Source: Nymphaea colorata
Lineage: Eukaryota; Streptophyta; Magnoliopsida; Nymphaeales; Nymphaeaceae
Assembly: GCF_008831285.2 (NCBI RefSeq)
Contig: NC_045149.1
Location: forward strand, 17,127,035-17,191,034
Direction: 5' to 3'
DNA: 64,000 bases
The position numbers were made by a program, and so were the translations under genes. Each line of letters starts with the position of its first letter. The stretch's first letter is position 1. The notes under the pieces were generated by a model. It searched no databases and was not told where the DNA came from. It saw nothing but the letters and a program-made list of their open reading frames with translations. Of the stretch, positions 28,801 to 39,224 are shown in pieces.

Positions 28801-31800
28801 ACGTAGTTACACCATGTATAATTTATAAAAGAGGTGAGGGACAGGATTTTAACCCATCATCTGTAACTCAAAAGGTCCTTATTACCCTACACTGAAAGAG
28901 TTCAGGGAAGCTGTTGCCAGACTGAAGCAATAACTAAAGAAACTGCCTTAGCGACAGCATGGGTTGATAAAGAAAGGACTAAAAGCCAAGCCCAGTTTTT
29001 TACTCAAGCAAACAATCATAATCTCAGTGCACCAAATCCAAAGATTCAACTGTCAACTTCTCAAATAGCAGCTAACTATCAGGAGGATATCCACCATAGA
29101 ATGAAGGACATCTGCACCAAAATGTTTAATCAGTAACCCCACCCAAACTTACCTTGGAACTGTCGCCTTAGTTCTCCATTTTGGGATTTCTGCATAGCAA
29201 GTTTCATAGCCAACTCGTGTATCTATAAAGAAGGTATAAAAAAGGATAGATCATTAAAGAAAAGCACGCAAGTAAACTATACACAACATAATCAATTGAA
29301 TTATGCCACCCATGAAAAAAAATGTCAAGAATTAGTAATTTAAATCTTGCCCAACAATCTGAGAGAAATTCAACCAATCAAATGCTTGTCCATTACAGTA
29401 AATCACGTTACCTGCAGTAAGCACTAGGCAAAATATTATGATATTTTCACAACATTACTTGCAATATATAATTTTTTTGGAACATTAATTGATCTTATGA
29501 TGTTTTTCCACAATTAGCAATTGGGTTTAAAATGCTAACAGTATCGGGATATTTTCAATACAGAGGAATAAAAAATGTATCATGTGCCAGTGAAAGGTTA
29601 AACTATTTTATTTCCAAACTTTCCTTTCTTGATATTTATTGCAACTTGTAGACATTGCAGGAAAGTGCACTAATATGAACTATGTTATATCTATAATCTC
29701 TTCCCTCCATGTCACACCATCTGCAGCGAGTTTCTGCACCCTAAACCGATGTAATTTCACAATCAGATCCATGATACTGGAAATATACAATCGATGACCA
29801 AGAAAATAAATGGTTTATCAGTATATGCTCAACATATAGCAACAGAGGTCCGATATACCTTTCCTTCTGAGGCCATCATTCCAATCTCTTCATTTTCCTC
29901 CTGCAGTGTCCGGCATTTGGCCATCAACATCTTCCCCATCTTGCTTTGAGGGGTGAAATTGACTGCTGCAACATTGTCCTGCAGCTCTTTTACCTTTTTC
30001 TCCTTCTCCTCAACCAAATTCTTTCATTATCAAAGAACACACATGGATTGGGAAAGACCCAAAAAAAAAAAATTATCAGATTTTATTGCAACAGCATAAA
30101 TGACTAGGGTCTTAAAATGTGTGCCTCAACAAATCCAATTGCTGAAAGAATGAGCCAATTATCCATGGAGAAGAGTGCATTTGAAAATGATAGTAGTAAG
30201 AAGAAATTAAGCCTGGTCCATTCTCATCCAAGAAAAAACTGCTGCTTCAAAGGAAAATGTCATTAAAAGAATGCTTATTCAAAAATAGAAAATAATATTG
30301 ACATACAAAACCATCCAGTTTGAAGCTGCATGTAATGTCCATGCATATTGAAAATGTATATGCAACATGAAAACATATATGCCATCTATATCTCTGCATA
30401 TAGATCATATTCTGACACTCCAGAGTGCACCTTTAGACGTGTGAACTCCTCATGAATGGCTGGGTCAAGTAGTAACCTTCTGGCCTGCACAACAGATCCG
30501 ATCAATATGGTCAATCAGCATCTCTCATTACCACATATATCCACATGGAAATCAAGTTTTTAACTTGTTACTGGAGAATGGAAAGGAGAAAAGGAAAAAC
30601 TTCTAGTAATGTATGGTTTGAATCAATGTTGTAAAGAGTGTATCGTAAGCCGTATCGGTCTGGCTTTATGATACATTGTATCATAAAATATCGTAACGTA
30701 TCGTAACTGTATCGTATTTTTTTTAAATAAAAATTAATCAGAAAAAATAGAAAAAAATCCAAAAAAATCATAAAAAATCAACGTCATAACTGTGTCGTAA
30801 TGTATTGTAACTGTATCAGTGTCTGTATCGTACGATGCATGCAATACGGGCACGATACACCACCTGTTTACGATACATTACATGTACCATATCGCATATT
30901 TGAAACGCGACGATACGTATCGCCGTATCGTACAATACGTACAACACTGGTTTGAATAATTAACATAAGCACATATGAACAACTGACTACAGCAACAAAC
31001 TTAGAAAAAATTAGTGTGATGACATTCCGAACTTGTAGCCTCGCTATTCAATAAAAAAGGTGACCTACATTAAGCTATTAAATCATTTCCAAGTAAGGTG
31101 ATCTACATAAAACTACCAAAACATTGACCACATTTTTTCTCCATATTCATCCCCACTTTATGAGCCTAGACATATTCATCCCTACTTCATAGCTACTAAC
31201 GAGTCCGTATAGAAGCATTACCAATTACCCATTGGAGAAATTCATGCACCTGTCCTCATCTAGACAGATTTGAAATTTTGCCACCAAAAGCACACTAAAG
31301 AATTTAAATACAACCATAATCAAATTAAATATACACAACAGTCACTCAAATTGAATATACAATAAAACCATAAATTGACAATTGACATCAGCTAATTTGC
31401 GTGTGCAAAAAGCATGAAATTCTGTAGATGATAGATGATTCCTGAACGCATACACAAATCCATTAAAAAAATGGAAAAAATGCTAAAAACCATCTCTAAT
31501 ATAAACAAGACCCAGTAACATTGAACAAAAGACATTAATACAACTACAAAGCATAATCAGCTCTGAGCCTCTTTGATGAAGATACAACAACCAGAGAAGC
31601 TTGCTGATCAATGATGAACAAAGCTTGCTACGGTAAGGAAAAAGGTAAAAGTTAAAAAACCAAATGCTAGCTTTTCCATGACAGCAATAACAGGAACAAA
31701 AAAGGTAAAACTTGATGATACAAAATGAACTCACATTTTAATTGCATAAACAAATTAAACATCAAAAGATAATGTATAACTAAAGAAAATATTTTTTTCC

Positions 31801-34701
31801 TACGATTCATTCGCCAAAATTACGATATCATCGAGAATATTGAATTATTTATTGCAGTAATTGCAGCTAAATATTTTGTCTACAGAAACAACAACATCAT
31901 GGAAATTCATATGGAAATGCCACAAGGTGTTGCATTAACTATTGCATGAGATAAACACAAAAAGATACTACCTGCATCGATGGTGGCCGCATTTGTGCCT
32001 TTAGATCCCGAACAGCTGACTGCAATGTTGCCAAACACAGAAAGGGGCATCAGTAAGACATAGAAATAATACCAATTACCAACAATCATATCCCTAAGTA
32101 CACATAGTAAAGAACATTTAAAAGTACAATATATGACATAAAGGTATATAGATGCTATTAGTCAGACCATACACATGTCAAATGCATGAAAAAAACAAAG
32201 CCAGTAAGCCACTATTATGGAACTTCTCTACAGAAGAATTTGTTCAACGACTTGTACCTTGTTAAATAATAATAGATTAACGTGATAAGCTATGTAGTGC
32301 AGACATAGTTACACTGTTACAGTTACTAAGTTTTTTGTTTATCCACATTCTGATATTTTTCCATCAATTCAATAAAAAATGTTGTAAACAAAATTTTATA
32401 GAAGATAACAACAATCAGTAAAAATTATACGGAATAGCATAGCATACTACCATTCACACTTCCATATCCATGCAACAAATTAAATTAGTGTAAAAAAAAA
32501 CACACGCACACACATACAAAAGCACACGGAAAATAAATTTTCATACCACATTGTGCATGGTTGTCTCATCTTACAGGTCGGTAAACCCAACAATCGCAAG
32601 CAAAATTGGATGCAGAGATTTTAATTATTATGGTTAAAGATTAAGCCATAAATGCATATTGTACTTGTTTTATGGAAATCAGTAGTTCCAAATATTGACA
32701 TGTGGATGGACTTTTATAAGACTTCAAAACCAAGGACTCAATTTTCTCAGGTATTCAAACAAGCACTTATACAGGCACACACATACACATGAACAAAGAA
32801 ACACTGCAAACAGCAATGAACCATGCACAATGAATACGCAGGATCAACTTTTGTTAAATCATTAATGCACTGTCCATACACAAGTGAGTAGCGGGTATAC
32901 GAGAAAGCATGTGCATATACAATACCAACATTCAGTTAAACCTTCATTTGACATTTTCAGTAGTTATAGCTTGCCTGTTGAATATAAACAATTTTAGTTA
33001 TTCCTTTATGCTCTGGGCATGCCTTCGAAGTTCGAACCATAATTGAGGCCTTCTGTTTGCCTCTTCACATTATTGAGATAACAATTGGGCCAAGTGGGAT
33101 AAAACTTTTTCAAATATAGGTACTGGTTGACAATGAACTTAGGCTTTGACAATATGTGCTAGTTGTTGAAGAAATATCTCAGGATGATGCACGGTAATAC
33201 GCCTTTCAGTGTCAAAAGATTCACCTTCAGTTCAGCAATTTCCTGCTCCCGCTTAGCAAATGTCACAATAAATGCAGCTTCCTTCTTCTTTGCTTTCTCC
33301 AGCTAAAAAATGAATAATGTCAAAACGTAACTAGGAAAACATGGCATTTTCTATTCACATGATAACACCCAATAGACCAACCTGCTCCTTCAATGATTCC
33401 TCAGAAGATCTCAAATTCTGTAAATAATTTACCACCAAACCTGGCTCTGTAAGTACACAACGAACTCCGTTATTAATATGCACAAAATCAAACACAGATT
33501 CCAACTTTACTTAAAATCTTTATGCTCGTTGTTCTATAGAATAGTTTGACAAACCACACACCAGGATATGAACCTGGAGGAATAGCAGGATCATTTTGAA
33601 ATGCAGAACGCCACTTCTGGATTTCTGATTTGGCAGTCTCAAGCTCTGTCTGAAATGACAAAGACGGAAAAGTGAAAAGAGGCTGTACTAACAAGATACC
33701 GAATGGAGGAACATCTACATGAATGAATAACCTCACACTCAAGCTAATAGCAGGTAACTTACAGATTCACAGCTTTGAGAAAACAATGCAAGTATAGCAT
33801 TTGCATACAAGTGACAACAGTTAGTTGAGATGCTGAAATGAATCTATAATAAAAAATAAATAAAATGTGTGCATGTCTCCACCTTTTAGGAAACATGGGT
33901 TGGAAATGCTGCCTCTCTCTCTCTCTCTCTATCCATCTCTCTCTCCACATCATTATCTTTGTATCTGCTAATAATTGCAGATGCCACCACTCATTGTGTC
34001 CACTAACCATTTCCACCACCACTTTTCTCTCTTCTCAACATCTCCAGCTAAACTCCTCCTTTTACTGCCAAAATCTCACTCTCTTCCAGTCATCAGCCAA
34101 ATTTTCTTCTACAACTACCAACTTCTCTCATCCATCATTCCATAAAAGAACTTTTCTGCTTATCATCACTGCTTGCTTGGGTCTCTAAATCTGGGTCTCC
34201 TACCAGCGTCTCCTTTCTTGCATAAAACATATCACAATCTATGTAACATGGGTACTGCTCCAAAGGAGCAGTACCAGTACCGTACCGGTACAACACGAGT
34301 ATGGGTACGGCGTCGGGTACGGCCTGGGTGCAGCGTTAGCCGTGTCAAGTACGGTCAAAATACCCGAGGTCGAATCCGACCATTTTCAGACTCGGTCAAA
34401 GTTGACCGAGTCCAAAATCGTCCATTGCACGTTTTAAAAAACCGTTTTTTTCCCTCTCTCTCGCACGATGCCTTTGCCCTCTTGCCTCACCCCTCTCGTC
34501 CCTTGCCTTCTCGCCCCTTTCACCCCTCTTGCCTTTCTCATCCTCTCACCTCTCCCCCCCTTGCCCCCTCTCATTCCTCGCCTTTTCGCCCCTTGGAAAT
34601 CCCAAATGACAGATTTTTTGTCTTGAAATTCTTAGTATCTACAAATTTTGGATCATGATTTAATGAATTATGAATATGCTATTTTGTTTGTAATTTATAT
34701 A

Positions 34702-34738
<37 letters not shown>

Positions 34739-37255
34739 TATATGTGTGTGTACGGCCGTACCCCCGCACCCAAGTTTTTGGAAAATGATTCGTACCCGTA
34801 CCCACACCGGCACCCGTACCTATGTGACATAGATCACAATTCTCAACTTCTTGTGCTCAGCATTTAACTTTTGTTAAGACTTGCTATTCTAGAGCATGCT
34901 GTGTAATGGAAAACAAATATAGGAATAGTCTGTTGCACTATACTTGTAGATTTACTTTTTGTGGAAGAGAGAAATGCATGGTTGCTTTTTGACGTTTTTG
35001 CTAGTCTTCCAAGGTAACTTAAACAGAAGGCTAGGGAGCAAATATGCCTTCCAATCACATTGTTCACTTATTATAAGTTTATTTGTCGGCTAGTAAAAAG
35101 ATGAAAACCCTTCCAAACAGGAGCTGCTGATTGTGTAGCTGTCTTGTGTATGAAAGCATTGACTGCTTATATGTACGCAAAAATATGCCAACTCATAGAA
35201 GTGGAATGCTAAGTACATGTTAACAATGATTGAACGTGAAACTAAGGTCCACAAAATAAACAACTCATAGTAAGCAAAAATATCAATTGCATCTGTCAAT
35301 TTTTGCTGCTCTAGTTTGCATTATCAGCATTTTATAGCCCTCATTGTCTTTGTCTTCATAAGAGATATAGGGAGAACTTCAGAAAGCACGTGCATGCAAA
35401 GCCTACACAATTTAATTTCAATATAACATGACAAAACTATACTCTTTCTGCATAGCAGGCACAGGATAGGCAAACACATGAGATAGCCAGAAAGATAAAC
35501 AAACAGACATTTATACATTCATCTAACAGGAAAAGAGAACGACGGCATACCTGGCAAGTTGCAAGTTTGTCCTTGCAATTCTGAAGGCTGACATGAACAA
35601 ACTCATTAAGTCAATTAGGATAATGTCAACAGAGGTAAAGACAAATGTCCTTTCCTTTTCTGCAAGTGTTTGATAGTGTACGAATTGGAAACGTAAACAG
35701 ATTACCTTTCACGAAGAGATAAAATCATCCCTGTTGCAACACCTGGTGCACTTTCTTCAGCCATTCCATGCCCCTTCTTTTGGGGGGAAAAAAAAACAAA
35801 AAGGTCAACAATTTACAGGACCACTTATAGCATCAGTGATAATCCTTGAGACATAAACATTATTTTTTATGTTATGCTATCCAAAAAAATTGAAATGTAT
35901 ACCAAACAATTATAGAAGGTTGAAAGTATATAAAAGGATTGAATTCCCTTGCAGTCTACTAACATCTGCCGGTCATAGTAAGGCATGATGGATAAGATAT
36001 ATTTGGCATAAATACATGAAGAAGAAAGACAAGATCATTCTAATTTGAGATGTCACAAAGTAAAGTTTATGAAGGCAAGCCAAAGTGGCAGGTTGGCAGA
36101 CAAGCTTGTGCAAATGAAAAACAAGCTCAAATTCTTCATTTCTTCTGCTTAAGTAAGATTAGTGATTGGTCTAGCCGATGTTGTGGAGAGAGAGAGAGAG
36201 AGGGAGAGAGACTTATTTTGCCATATAAGCAAATCAAGTTTCAAACTCTTAGGTCATCCAATGAGGTTAGGTCTCAACGATCATCTGACAGTAGCTTCTG
36301 ACCAACTGGAGCACAGTAGGCCCCCTTTAGATAACTTGCAGACACTGGCACCAATCTAAATTAACCAAACGATTAACTAATATCAATTCAAATATTTGCA
36401 AACATCTAAATTGGCACCTGAAGTCTCTCCTGATATTCACATCTTTCAGAGGAACATGATGACAAAGTAAACTCGCTTAGACAACTGTTAGTGTTCAGCA
36501 TATCCTAAGGGAGAACAACCACGACATTACTGATGGCTTGGGCGCCCCAGTCAGGCGATGTCTTCGCCAGCCGATCAAGTCAAAAAACCCCAACGCATAA
36601 GTAGGAACAAAAGGTTCTCCGCTAACGGATTATGCTCCTTCTTGATTGAAGCCGGTGCCAGAGTACAAAGTGGTGGCCGTTCTAGTCTTCCCAGTATCAT
36701 ATATCTTTTCACTGTTACTTGAAAGATTGCAAAAACAGTACTTATAACTGATCCATTTATCTAACAAAGGCTTTACATGTTTGAACATACTTTGTTGAGC
36801 GCCACGAACTCATAAAAACACGCAATCAGTTGGGGCAATTCGTCATGGTACCGTCGTCCCAAATTCAGTAAGCCAAATCCATGCCACCATTTAGGGCAAG
36901 AAGGTGAACCCCGAATCCCTAGACAGCTCAAAGATGAGAGGAACCACACAATCGGATAACAAACAAGAGGATACACGAGACGATACCTTCTTGGATGAAA
37001 ATATATCCTCTTCTTCGTCATCGAGATCGCCGAAGCTCCTTTTACTGCCTGCGGTGCCTTGAAAAATTGGGCAACACTAAGAAATCAAAATATATCGAAC
37101 CGCGAAAAAACGTTGAAACGATGCCTATAACGCTGCTGGGAGAGTGAGAGGTGAAGCAAACAACAAAAGAGGGAGAGAGGAGAAGCTCGATTGAAAATAC
37201 CGCGACGTGCGCTATGAGTTCCGGGAAAATCCCCACCGAAATCGTCGTCCTGCAT
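25842..37255 (-). CDS. FIP37: FIP37/WTAP homologue, m6A writer complex subunit
   Basis: The plant counterpart of WTAP, a coiled-coil nuclear subunit of the mRNA N6-adenosine methyltransferase complex. Thirteen exons, in transcript order: 37255-37201, 37057-36987, 35776-35706, 35587-35551, 33649-33562, 33446-33382, 33302-33225, 32019-31972, 30484-30431, 30020-29859, 29222-29153, 27068-27013, 26015-25842. All phases agree and all borders are GT-AG. The 1029-base CDS gives 342 residues (Arabidopsis about 330). Family signatures: N-terminal QDDDFGGD and RSFGDLDDEEDIF, APGVATGMILSLRE, ARRLLLDPAIHEEF, and NFTPQSKMGKMLMAKCRTLQ followed by EENEEIG, then a long heptad-rich helix. The Lys/Glu/Asp-rich C-terminus ends at TAG (25842-25844). 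Exon 3 has a tandem AAGAAG acceptor, so one Lys is optional. An 11.4 kb gene for a 1 kb CDS, with transposons in introns. No break is seen. Confidence 0.96.
27488..27640. repeat. 66-bp tandem repeat in FIP37 intron 12
   Basis: Two full 66-bp units (27488-27553 and 27554-27619) and the start of a third, containing CTGGGAG, ATGCTCCCTCCATT, CCTCAGGTCAAA and GAGGTGAACCCAG. A detached half-unit recurs at 27690-27722, and the flanking motif AGTTAATCAAGTG occurs on both sides. Confidence 0.85.
30624..30949. mobile_element. hAT-type MITE with TATCGTA subterminal arrays, in FIP37 intron 9
   Basis: A 326-bp element bounded by CAATGTTGTAAAG and, inverted, CAGTGTTGTACG. It is flanked on both sides by the exact 8-mer GTTTGAAT (30616-30623 and 30950-30957). 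Both ends are filled with many degenerate copies of GTATCGTA/CGATACGT, and the middle is A-rich. There is no coding capacity. The 8-bp duplication and short inverted ends fit hAT; the superfamily is inferred. Confidence 0.85.
34239..34832. mobile_element. MITE-like element with GTACC arrays, in FIP37 intron 4
   Basis: A 594-bp element with ends CTATGTAACATGGGTAC and, inverted, CTATGTCACATAGGTAC (15 of 17 match). It is flanked by the exact 8-mer ATCACAAT (34231-34238 and 34833-34840). Both termini carry repeated GTACC/GGTAC motifs. The left end has a perfect 11-bp hairpin (34251-34275: GGTACTGCTCC, 3-base loop, inverse). The interior has a CCCTTGCC/CCCCTC pyrimidine-rich strand and an (AT)n run near 34706-34733. 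The 161-codon frame at 34173-34658 crosses the border and is not a gene. Confidence 0.85.
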
Positions 37256-37440
37256 TCGCGAAAACCATTTTAGACGTAAAAATCACTCGAAATGCAATCG
37301 ATTGGACGAGATCGAAAGGGAAAGGAAGAGACGATTTACATCATCGCCCGGAGAGGAAGCCATTGATCTCAGCCAAGTCCTTCGCTCAGCAACGATCGAT
37401 TGCTCTGGTGGTGAGAAGACGCGAGCGAGGGAAGGGATTC

Positions 37441-37450
37441 TGGCGCCAAA
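37441..37450 (-). promoter_or_regulatory. E2F-like site upstream of FIP37
   Basis: On the minus strand TTTGGCGCCA fits the E2F consensus TTTSSCGC. It lies 186 bp upstream of the FIP37 start codon, in a GC-richer leader or promoter region (37300-37520). Inferred from motif and position only. Confidence 0.3.
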
Positions 37451-39224
37451 TCTTGCTAGGGCAAACTTAAATCTGACGCCCTCCGCGTTCCCAAGCGCCC
37501 AACCAACGACGCCCCGTCTTTTATAGTTGGCGCGGTCACGTTTCGCGTGCGCAATGGAAGCGCAAGATGTGTACGTATAGAACAAGCGGACCTTCTTTCG
37601 AAACAATAGTGGGGACAAGGCGGTAAATTTTATACGTTTCCTTACACGTGCAATGCTATTATACGATGCCTTTTTATACTCGTAATCTTATTGTAATGCC
37701 TTTCTTTTGTTGGTTCGTGATCGTCCGCCTTGTTTAGATTAGAGCCTCGCTCACATGGACCGGCAGACGAAACCGCTCCAGATTTGGGCAGCATTCCGAG
37801 TTCGAACCAGTGACCGACCACATACTTGACTTTGGCTAATGCACCAAACTGTTTAGAATTTTCATATGGTGTTGTGACATACTTGATGAAATTGTTAAGT
37901 ACTAGCCAATATTATAGGGAATGAGATTGAAGGGAACCTAATCAACTGATATATTAAAATCTTTAGTGTAGCGCATGTGCGATAACAAAATGTGTCTTAA
38001 AGGTTCATTTGACATTGATACACTTTATAAGTGTCACATGAATCTACCCAATATGTTGAACAAATTTTATAAAATACGAAAACATAAGTTCCAATAATCT
38101 ACTAAACATTCCCACGGTGTTATTGTTACTAAATAACCCATTAAGAGTAATTTAACTCGAAGCATAAACTAGCTGACGATCAACATCGCCTTGTACAGCG
38201 TGCTTGGTTGGATTGGCAGGTTGGTGAAAGTTCAGTCATCAATTTTATTTTTGTGTGCACTATTCTTTAGACGGTGCACCACATTTTAGTTGATTATCTC
38301 ACTCCCTATCGAGTTTCAGAAGTACGCCCTAAACCCAGAGGCAAGAGAAAAGGGTGAAGGGATTTTGTATTCTTGATGTATATACCAAAAAGAATTAGAG
38401 GAGTATAGAACAGTTATAGATGCCATACATTGGATTTCCCAAATGTTTGATTTAAATGCTTTTTTAGGTTTTAAAACATAAAAGCTATAGAGGCTTCCAA
38501 ATCCCTAATACCGTAGGTTTCCTGCTTCATGACAAATTATCACCTTAGACTAAAATTATTTCTTACCCACAAGTAAAAGGTAAGCATGATATCGTCATTG
38601 CATAAGGTAAGTGCGAGTCCATCGATAATCGATAGAAGTGGGATAAATAAAATAAGAACCATTTGATTTCATATTTTTCCGCAAATGTTACCAAGATCGG
38701 TTTACAAATGGAATCAGAAAGCTTAATGACTCAGTGAATCGGAATCGTACGCGAACCGGTCCACTCTAGTCCCACAATTTCCCATCACTTTGATCCTTGC
38801 TGCAAAGATTTTGCTATTGAAATTTTTATCGAACAACTATATATATTATTTTTATGTTTAAAGAAACCAAATTATATATCGAACAAAGTAAAAAGAAAAA
38901 AAGGGAAAAATAACAAGCAATTGGCTGCATCGCTGATTTGTAAAATCGCCCATTTTGAACACCCACTGGATCGGCCACCGTATCGAACCGAAAGGGGCCG
39001 AGAATCGGCTGATTCAGGCCGACTAGGATCGTTTTAAACAGCAGGGCCAGTCGACCGGTTCTTGGTCCCTTCTCCTCTCTCTCTCTTCCCCAAAAGGGCG
39101 CCTGTGATATTGCTGGGGATGTTGGTGGCGGGGAGGGCAGAATTTCGTCGCAGATAGTACGTGAAATGCTATTGCAGCGAGCGTCTTCAAGCACGTTTTC
39201 AATTAGCGTGTAGAACGCCCGCTC
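37451..39224. other. Divergent intergenic region between FIP37 and TFIIE alpha
   Basis: The start codons are 1.97 kb apart, head to head. The parts near 37300-37550 and 38950-39220 are GC-richer and probably hold the two promoters and leaders. The middle is AT-rich with no recognisable gene. Minus-strand frames at 37283-37618 and 38826-39257 look like chance frames in these leaders. Confidence 0.5.

Noticed and set aside
34173-34658. 161-codon Pro/Ser/Leu-rich plus-strand frame
   Set aside because: It starts outside and runs through the transposon at 34239-34832. The composition comes from its CCCTTGCC-rich strand.
37283-37618. 111-codon minus-strand frame upstream of FIP37
   Set aside because: It lies in the GC-richer leader and promoter region. 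The family N-terminus QDDDFGGD fixes the start at 37255.
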